This document shows positions 56,806-64,000 of a DNA stretch of 64,000 nucleotides, one piece after another (the first letter of the stretch is position 1; the number at the start of each line of letters is the position of its first letter). Under the pieces are notes generated by a model. The model saw nothing but the letters and a program-made list of their open reading frames with translations, ran no database searches and was not told the DNA's origin. The position numbers and the translations under genes were made by a program. The DNA is from Diplodia intermedia (Eukaryota > Ascomycota > Dothideomycetes > Botryosphaeriales > Botryosphaeriaceae), in contig JAKEKT010000070.1 in NCBI GenBank assembly GCA_021495925.1, positions 1 to 64,000 of the forward strand, given 5' to 3'.

Positions 56806-58368
56806 GGAGATTCAAAGCTCGGGGGCCGAGTATTGTGGACGGCCAAAATCACTATGAAGAAACGCAGAAAATGTCGATGCGGAACGAGAAGTACCCGTGC
56901 CTTGCGGGTTGCACGCAGTTGTAGCTGTGTCATTACGCTTGGTGAAAGTTGCGATGCTGCTATCGAATGATGCTGAAAGGTCAAAGCGATGATTCTATGG
57001 GGAAACTTGTAAATCACGCTATTAAGAATGCAATTTAGATGATGGTACTCCCAAACAAGCCTCTGCCAACCGATCAGACTCATTAGTGTCCTTTCACATG
57101 CGTCTCAGAATGGGTCGCTGCTCTTAAGCGCAGCGGAACGTAGGAGAGAAGCTGATCATGCAGTCACGGTATCAGATTGCAGATTTTCCTCTTTTCTAGA
57201 AGTCCCAACTTCCCAAGCCACACCCATTCTTAACCGAAGAACCTCAGAATTGCAATTCCAGTATACTTCAGTTGAGTGCTTTGCTCTCATCTGCCAGGCC
57301 CATGGCTCTTAGATATCTGCATGTACCACACCAGGAGGCAGTGAGAGTAGGAAAGAAAGGAAATGCCACCGTGGTTGAACATCCAGGGATGCAACCGGGG
57401 CGACCAATCAAATGATAAGAGGGAACATTCTGGGGCTTCTGCCGTACAAAGCCCTTGAATGCGGGTGGGCGGGAGCGCCTGCGAGGGATTGGCTAACATG
57501 CCGGACTTGGCTGGCAAGGATCCAGGGTGTACAAAGCTGTAATCGACAGCACAAGCTTTGAACTTGGCGGCGAGATGTGGTTGCCCGAAGATATGATAAG
57601 CCTCATATCATTGGCTCTTGCGACAATGCAGTATGCACCCGTTCATGTGACGTCTACGTGGTATCTGCTCTAAGGACTGACGGCGTCTGTTTGCTTTGAA
57701 AGTGCAACCAGGTCGACGAAGTCGGAACTGTTGTCAGGATGATTCTGGTCACTGACATGTTGTGCGTCCATGTGGACGTTTCAGCTGCCTGCAATACCAA
57801 ACAAGCCGACCCTGTATCTGGTGGCCTGTGACTGAGAATCCCTGCCCAACGGCCCTACCTGCTCTAGCAAGCGATAACGGGCAAATGATGACCATGGTGT
57901 ACACCAAGGTTGTATGGAATGATTCTCCCCCCGAAGACATCCTTCGCTCGGGAAACGGGGCCAATCAGGGCCCGTAAAACACGTACCCCAGACCATTAGC
58001 AGACCAGAAGCGAACGACCTCATAGAGTTTGGCATTCGCTGAGTCAGCTTGCCCAGGCTATACAAACTATCGAAGAGCATGGGTATGCGGAGGAACCGAG
58101 AAGGCAGCTGATAATCCAATCCGGTTACGCCAATCCCGCCAAAACCAAGGAAGTGATCTAGCTCCGCCTCCACTAAAAAGAGCCAAAGGTTTTTGCATGA
58201 AGGATAAAACGGGAATTTTCTCGCCAGCGCCTTTCTTTTGGTGAAGATGTGAACCCCTCTTATGACGAACCCCGGAGGAAAAGACAAAATCCAAACATCA
58301 TTGTCACGGAAAGAATCCAAAGAGGAGCCATACATCAATTCGTATGGAGAAACTTACATGGCAGCGAC
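56806..58368. other. Intergenic region between convergent genes
   Basis: About 1.6 kb between SRP14 (+) and the SS18-like gene (-). No supported gene, RNA or repeat. Confidence 0.55.
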
Positions 58369-59598
58369 TCAGCCTTGGGAGGGAGCCTGCGGAGACTGTT
58401 GCTGCTGCTGGGGCATACCTGGTCTCGGCGGGCTGCCCTGTCCAGGCGCGCCGCCGGGCTTCAGCAGCTGGCCCTTCCAGCCGGGGAAGAGCGCCTGAAG
58501 TTTCGTGTACATCTCACTCAGCGCCTGGGGAGCCGCCGGGACGGTCATAATCGCCGGGCCGGGTGGCACTTGCTTATTCGGGTTGGTGTTGCGGTCGGCA
58601 AAGGTTGCGAGCCACGACAAGTTGGCCTGCAACCGGCGCATGCAGCTGTTCGAGGCAGAAGAAAAAGGTCAGTCAGCAAGACGGGACGCGGGAAAGGGCT
58701 GCGCCAAGAATCGCACATGTATCACATACTCAATGTACTCCTTCGACGCCACCTGCTTAGGCGCGTCGCCCTCTTTGTTGCCGTCCTGGCCGGAGGCGGG
58801 CTGGTTGCCCATCATGCCGCCCTTCCCTTGCTCCTGGAGGCGCAGCGTCTCTTGGAGCAGCTCGCGGTTGATGTCGAGCAGCAGCGTGACCTGCTCGCGC
58901 TCGCGCTGCAGCTGGCCGGGCGAGGCGGGCGAGGCGGCCATGGGCTTCGCGGGCTGGCCCTGCGGCTGCTGCGGCTTGGGGGCGGCGGAATGCGACGGCA
59001 GGCTCACGGGGGCAGCCATGGATTGGGATGAGTCTGGCAGCGACGGGGGTTGCTGGCTCGGGAACTGCTGCTGCTTCGTCGGGGTGGCCGCATACGGCGA
59101 GACGTGGCGGGAGGGCGAGATGTTCTGGTTGAAGGATTGGAAGTGGTGGGCCTGGGACTGGTGGGGGGCTTGGATGGGGGTGGAGAAGGGCGCGGTGGTG
59201 AAGGGACTCTGCGGGACTGCGGGCTAGACGTCAATCTCTGAGCTTGTTGGGTTTGGGGCGTGTGAGACAGGCAGCGCGACGGATTAGGCGAAGGCAGAAG
59301 GGGGGTGCGTCCACTCACCTCGCGGCGACTGCTGCTGCTGCATCGCGCCTGGCTGCATCATGACCCCACCGGCGCTGGCTTGGGCGCTACCCATGCCCAT
59401 GCCCATGCTCGAGGCCAGCGGGAAGCCACCGCCGCCGCCATTGCTGAAGGCCGGATGGTGAGGCGGCTGGATGCCCTGTGCAAACTGCGGGGGCGGCGGG
59501 CCGTGGGCGGGCTGGGCATGCGCGGGCGAGCTGCCGAACTGCTGGCGAGCACTGGTCTGATTAAAGAAGGACGGGTTATAGGAGTCCATCTGATTCAT
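58369..59598 (-). CDS. SS18/SSXT-like, glutamine- and proline-rich protein
   Basis: Exons 59319-59598, 58730-59216 and 58369-58645 encode 347 aa. The N-terminal half is low complexity, rich in Gln, Pro, Met, Gly and Ser. The conserved core is LLLDINRELLQETLRLQEQG, then after a short spacer EYIDCMRRLQANLSWLATFA, formed across the second intron (GA|C). This pattern resembles the N-terminal SNH domain of SS18 (SSXT), a subunit of the SWI/SNF (BAF) remodelling complex; fungal relatives are often filed as glutamine-repeat proteins. The C-terminal part is Pro/Gln-rich (RPGMPQQQQQSPQ). A role in transcription is inferred from this likeness only. The donor gtatgt fixes the second intron; other choices break the conserved core. 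Confidence 0.7.
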
Positions 59599-62058
59599 GG
59601 CTGCGTTCGGGGTGGTCGTCGCCTGGGTATGGTTGAGATGCGATCTTCAGCGCAGCCGCAGCGCTAATCGGGGCCGCGCCACCGGCCCTGGGCGCTCCCA
59701 GTGCGCAGTGCCTTGCGGCGCCGGGCAGCTCACGCCCTCGCAGCAGCACGCCGCCGCCGCGCAGAGCAGCAGAGCAGAGCAGCGCATCGCCGCGCAGCGC
59801 AGCAGCACCGCAAGAAATGGACGCAGCAGGCCCGCCGACCGCCCGCGCGCAGGGCACGCCAGGGCCGGGGGTTGGGTGACGCATGGCCGTGGCCCACCTC
59901 CCTGTCCTCTGCCTTGGTCCGTCCTCTGGATCTTAGTGTCACCACGACGGATAGAGCGCATGCCGCCACGGCACGGCGGGTAACGGCTAGAGCAGCCTTG
60001 CGGGGGTCTGCTGGACGAGAGGAGGGCCAATCCGCGCCGCGTGGGAGCCATCCACGGCGCCGGACGCGCGACTGCGCCTGGCTAACGCAGGGCGCGCATC
60101 AATGTGGTAATCCCCGAGAGCAAATCCATGCTGATCGAGGCCATCACGCGCTGCGCCAGATTGGGGTCCCGCAAACGATTGGAGACGAGGCTAATAAGAG
60201 CGTCTCCCGCCCGCGTCCACGCCGTCCACGCCGCTGACATGCCGGGCCAGCTTCCCAAGCGCCTCGACGCCCGCCGCGCCAGCCATGGGCTCGCCAGGAA
60301 TGCGTGGCGGAAGAGCTCCATCGACCAGAGGTTGCGCTGCGGGCACCCCATCTCCAGAGACCAGGCCCCCCGACGACCTACCTAACGGTCCGACGCGCGA
60401 AGTGGATCCGCGCACCTGCACGCCGGGCGGGCCTCATGTGTGACTGCGACCCGCCTCCAACGACAACTCATGAGCGTGCGCTTGGCCAGCGGCAGCTTCT
60501 CAGCGGATTCCAGCTCTCCTTCGGGCTGGGCCAGCCGCATGTAGTGCCACGCCGCCAAAGCCACCGGCGCGGCGTCAGTTCCTTATCAGCAGCTCGGCCC
60601 AGCAGCTGGATGCACGCGGTGATGGAGCATTCTGACAAGACCTGGGGGGTTGGGCAAGGATTGAAACGTACGAGGGTCCAGAAACATCACCGCAGCATGA
60701 CTCGCTCCCCTTCCCACCCGGACATGGCGACGGAACCGGAAGCTAGACACCGCCTGGGACACGCCGAGCGATGCGGCTGGCGACCGATGCAATCGCTCGT
60801 ATAGAGAGTATGTGGAGATGAGATCCAAGCCGATGCGAGGATACATACACCCGTAGCGAGGTGGTTCCTGGCTGGAGAGTGGGGGCATACGTCTCTACGT
60901 CGCACGGTTGTGCTGTGCGTCTCCCCCTCGTAAATGAGAATCTTCAACTAACTGTTTCGCGACCAACGGCGCGCCAGTCAGAAAGTCTATCGCCCTTGGG
61001 TTAGGATTCAGTCAGTGTCGTGCCTGGCTTTGCCAAGTCCCGAAGCGGTATTCCCTGGACGGCCCTCTGTTCTAATCCTGTCGGTCGTCAGCCAAGTACC
61101 TTTCTCCCACTGGACGTGAGGATACTTCCTCACTCAGGAATGGGGAACGACAAAAGACCCAACAGGCTGAGTACAGGAGCGACCCCGCGTTGGCGGTGAC
61201 GTTGTATTCAGGGCACGACGTGGATACGAGATTCTAAGTTAAGCCAAGGCTAGCGCAAAGAACGGTATCCTCTTACACACACACGTCCAGACAACGGCCA
61301 AATTAAAGACGTGGCCATCTTGAAGGAATTTCCCGTAACCCAAGGCCTAGTCAAAGCTCATGCCGCCAGCCTTCCTCAAGATTGTCTAGATGGGAAGTGG
61401 AAAGAGAGGGAAAACAAAAACTCGAAGGCGATATACACTGCATGCTCACCAAGCTATCCCTCATTCGGTTGAAGAAAGAGCTGATGAGAGGTATTGACGA
61501 ACGACAGTGGCAGTGTTGTTATGAAGAAAATCCTTCGTAAACCATTCCCGTTTAGGGGCCACGATGGCTCATCATTGCGGAGGATGCGACGAACCAACAA
61601 ATAGTCGGAAGAGCCGCAGCCACGTTGTCGCTGACGGTAACAGCAGGCAATTTTTGCGTGGCAGCTGACGCAGGAGAAACGGGGCACCGAGCAATTTTCA
61701 TTCAGCTATTGTCAGCCGTGAGGCAGCATCGCCGGCTTGTTCTCGTCGCCGACCGCGCGGCGTTCCGATTCTTTCTCTTGCGCGCCGAGCCCGACCGCAC
61801 CCAACCAATCCCGCGCGCCAAGCCCCGGGCCAGCCCTATGGCTCAGATCTCTGCACGACCCGGCGCCCCGCCGCAGCGTTGCCGTCTTCCAGTTCGCGGC
61901 GACTTGGGATGCGTGGATGACTGCTCGGGGGCGGTGCTTGGACTGCCGCGGCCTCCCTCTGCGGCAGCCAGGGCGCACCTGTTCCTTAGGCTTCCGTTTT
62001 AGGCTAGACCCTCTTCCGGCTCGAACTCGTGCCCTCTGCCCTTTCATGCAGTCATCCA
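59599..62058. other. Long divergent intergenic region
   Basis: About 2.5 kb upstream of both the SS18-like gene (-) and the alternative oxidase gene (+). GC-rich on the left and mixed on the right. Frames seen have no motif and no consistent splicing. It should carry both promoters, and an overlooked non-coding RNA is possible. Confidence 0.5.
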
Positions 62059-62158
62059 TATAAGATTGCTGCCAGCAAGTGTGCCTGGCCATAATCGTCA
62101 ACAAGACAACAACCCCCAAGACAGAACAACTCCACTCTGCTACCTCCAATCCCTACCC
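62059..62158 (+). promoter_or_regulatory. TATA-like box and leader of the AOX gene
   Basis: tataag at 62059-62064 lies 100 bp before the ATG, a suitable distance for a TATA-type core promoter with a short leader rich in A and C (caacaagacaacaac). Confidence 0.4.
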
Positions 62159-63258
62159 ATGTACACCACCAGGACCGCCACTGCCTGCACCAGAACCACC
62201 GGCCGCGCTGCGGCCCAGGCTCTCAAAGCTTTCAATGGCTTGCCACGCCAGGCAATCGTTGTGAGCCTCAAGCCCGGCTTCATTTCCATCCAGCAGCAGC
62301 CATGGTCCGTCTCGAAGAGGAACTTCTCGTCGACCCCCGCCACCCGCATCAAGGAGTTCTTCCCCGAGAAGGAAACAGAGAGCATCCGCAAGACCCCTGC
62401 TTCGTGGGAACATCCCTTGTGAGCACAACACCCTGGAGAACAGGAACAGCGGGCACTGACGGCATGAGCAGCTACACCCATGAACAAATGAACGCAGTCA
62501 AGATTGCCCATCGCGAGGCAAAGACATGGTCGGACTGGACGGCGCTGGCCATGACAAGAGTGCTTCGCTGGGGGCTGGACCTGGCCTCCGGCTACAAGCA
62601 CGCCAAGCACGGCGAGCGGACCATGACGGAGCGCAAGTACATGATCAGGAACGTCTTCCTCGAGAGCGTGGCCGGTGTGCCCGGCATGGTGGCCGCCGTC
62701 ATCCGGCATCTGCACTCGATGCGGCGCATGAAGCGCGACAACGGCTGGATCGAGACGCTCCTCGAGGAGTCGTACAACGAGCGCATGCACCTGCTCACCT
62801 TCCTCAAGATGGCCGAGCCCGGCTGGTTCATGCGCCTGATGGTGCTCGGCGCCCAGGGCGTCTTCTTCAACGCCATGTTCCTGTCCTACCTCATCTCGCC
62901 GCGCATCTGCCACCGCTTCGTCGGCTACCTGGAGGAGGAGGCCGTCATCACGTACACGCGCGAGATCGAGGACCTCGACGCCGGAAAGCTGCCCGGGTGG
63001 GAGAACATGCAGGCGCCCGACATCGCCGTCGACTACTGGAAGATGCCCGAGGGCCACCGGTCGATGCGCGACCTGCTGCTGTACATCCGCGCCGACGAGT
63101 CGAAGCACCGCGAGGTCAACCACACGCTAGGCAACCTCGACCAGAAGCAAGACCCGAACCCCTACGTCAGCCAGTACAAGGACTTGACCAAGCCGCACCC
63201 TACCAAGGGCATTGAGTGGCAGCGCCCTACTGGCTGGGAGCGTAGCGAGATCGTTTGA
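62159..63258 (+). CDS. AOX1: Mitochondrial alternative oxidase
   Basis: Exons 62159-62418 and 62472-63258 (53-nt intron) encode 348 aa. AOX passes electrons from ubiquinol straight to oxygen and bypasses complexes III and IV without pumping protons. The first 60-65 residues are a basic Ser/Thr/Arg-rich transit peptide. Diiron ligands are in LESVAGVPG (E151), NERMHLL (E190, H193), LEEEAVITYT (240-249) and RADESKHREVNH (E296, H299). Fungal text between these motifs (KMAEPGWFMRLMVLGAQGVF, SPRICHRFVGYL) is typical. The intron phase (TT|C) restores EHPFYTHEQM. It has no plant-type regulatory cysteine near the start. A TATA-like box lies 100 bp upstream. Confidence 0.96.
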
Positions 63259-63708
63259 TCGCATTCACTAAAATCTTTTGTCTGCCTCATGGCACTGTAC
63301 TATTACTTGTATTACTACTCCGCTCAATCCGGCGCAGATTTCGGGATATTGGCGTTTTTTGATCGGCTAGAAATTTTGTCGGCAGCTTTGCGATGCTACA
63401 TTTGATGAGATACCTTAGACATGCATTTCGCAACAAGAGAGTACATCTGGAATTGATGTTTAGCATTCTTTCGATATCAACTTTGTCCAGATACCATCCG
63501 GTAAGCGCACAGCATACCAACAATGCCCTTGGGGATTTCCTCGTGATCCCTCTGCCGGGGCCCGTTCATGCTGAAGTTTCTTCTATGATCTTGTCTGATC
63601 GAACCCCCTTTCGTTTCTAGTTCTGTTACTGGACAGCTTCCAACGCAAGCATGCAGTGCACTCTGTCGTCTTCTCATCGGTCCACCTCAAGATCAGCCAC
63701 TTTCCATA
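63259..63708. other. Intergenic region between convergent genes
   Basis: 450 bp between AOX (+) and the BTB gene (-), rather AT-rich. It holds both 3' UTRs. No other feature. Confidence 0.55.
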
Positions 63709-64000
63709 TCAGCGGCGCAACTGCTTCATCATATCATAGAGGAAGTCGGGGCTCTCGTAGAGACGTTCCCTCATGCTATCGATCAGGCTGTCGTAACGCG
63801 GTTGGCTGAGGGCCTCGACCATGATGCGGCGGAGGGTGCTGGGCTCGGTGGTGGAGTCGTAGACGTGGGTGATGAGGCGCAGCAGGGCGGCGGGGGACGG
63901 CCAGTCGTCGGTGGGGCAGAAGCTGAAGGAGCGGCGCACGCCATTCAGGGCGACGTTGAGCAGGCCGTCGACCTCGTACTTGTCGGCGACGACGCAGAGC
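63709..64000 (-). CDS. BTB/POZ-type protein, C-terminal part
   Basis: The frame is open from the window's right edge to the stop at 63709-63711. Visible protein starts LCVVADKYEVDGLLNVAL, the typical helix after a BTB fold, and ends DSLIDSMRERLYESPDFLYDMM plus a few residues. This layout fits the many small fungal BTB/POZ proteins that mediate protein contact, some as cullin-3 adaptors. The BTB fold itself lies beyond the window, so the assignment rests on this tail only. Confidence 0.65.
   Translation of the reverse strand, partial: LCVVADKYEVDGLLNVALNGVRRSFSFCPTDDWPSPAALLRLITHVYDSTTEPSTLRRIMVEALSQPRYDSLIDSMRERLYESPDFLYDMMKQLRR

Noticed and set aside
62140..63123. Minus-strand frame of 327 codons
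   Set aside because: Antisense to the alternative oxidase gene; produced by its GC-rich third positions.
1..64000. CRISPR arrays, prokaryotic operons, riboswitches, rRNA genes
   Set aside because: The window is fungal nuclear DNA with spliceosomal introns. I saw no regular spacer-repeat pattern and no rRNA sequence.

Overview
This window is nuclear DNA from a filamentous ascomycete (Pezizomycotina; probably Dothideomycetes, but the class is a guess). The evidence is short spliceosomal introns (about 50-100 nt, GTRNGT donors, CTAAC-like branch points), gene spacing of 0.2-3 kb on both strands, high GC outside one AT-rich patch, and fungal families such as a fungal-type alternative oxidase, an Rcr-type protein and an Sgd1/NOM1 homologue. 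I rebuilt exon structures by hand from reading frame, splice signals and remembered family sequence. Nothing was searched or aligned by computer.

Layout: 1-2456 is the 3' part of the RNA polymerase I second-largest subunit (+). 3987-6949 is an unusual multi-zinc-finger protein joined by one short intron to a DEDDh exonuclease-like domain (+). 8855-10708 is a 617-aa protein of unknown function (-). 13772-15450 is a Vps62-like protein (-). 16695-17853 is a TFIIIC triple-barrel subunit (+), followed by a possible small His-rich secreted peptide (18067-18306, +). 19452-23325 is alpha-COP (-), divergent from an unknown acidic protein (24559-25470, +). Then come a secreted cupin (26495-27307, +), prohibitin-2 (27850-28938, +), a DPH7-like WD protein (29771-31300, +), an SR splicing factor (32582-33592, -) head to head with a Nab2-type poly(A)-RNA-binding protein (34071-35661, +), protoporphyrinogen oxidase (36400-38327, +) and an Rcr-like membrane protein (39052-39855, +).

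From about 40.7 to 43.7 kb the sequence looks different: a roughly 460-bp extremely AT-rich block that looks RIP-mutated, a kinase-like gene starting directly at its edge, and a decayed cysteine-motif mini-gene. This is the one clear accessory island.

Housekeeping genes then resume: uL16/RPL10 and eL30/RPL30 (both -), a coiled-coil protein (46680-48722, +), dihydrolipoamide dehydrogenase (51238-52929, -), Sgd1/NOM1 (53149-55997, -) head to head with SRP14 (56227-56805, +), an SS18/SSXT-like protein (58369-59598, -), mitochondrial alternative oxidase (62159-63258, +) and the 3' end of a BTB/POZ-type gene (63709-64000, -).

Many genes serve ribosome production, translation or RNA handling (Pol I, TFIIIC, NOM1/Sgd1, uL16, eL30, DPH7, SRP14, SR protein, Nab2). 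A second group is mitochondrial (prohibitin, PPOX, LPD1, AOX). No operon-like logic is implied. The best candidates for something new are the zinc-finger/exonuclease fusion and the 40.7-43.7 kb island.
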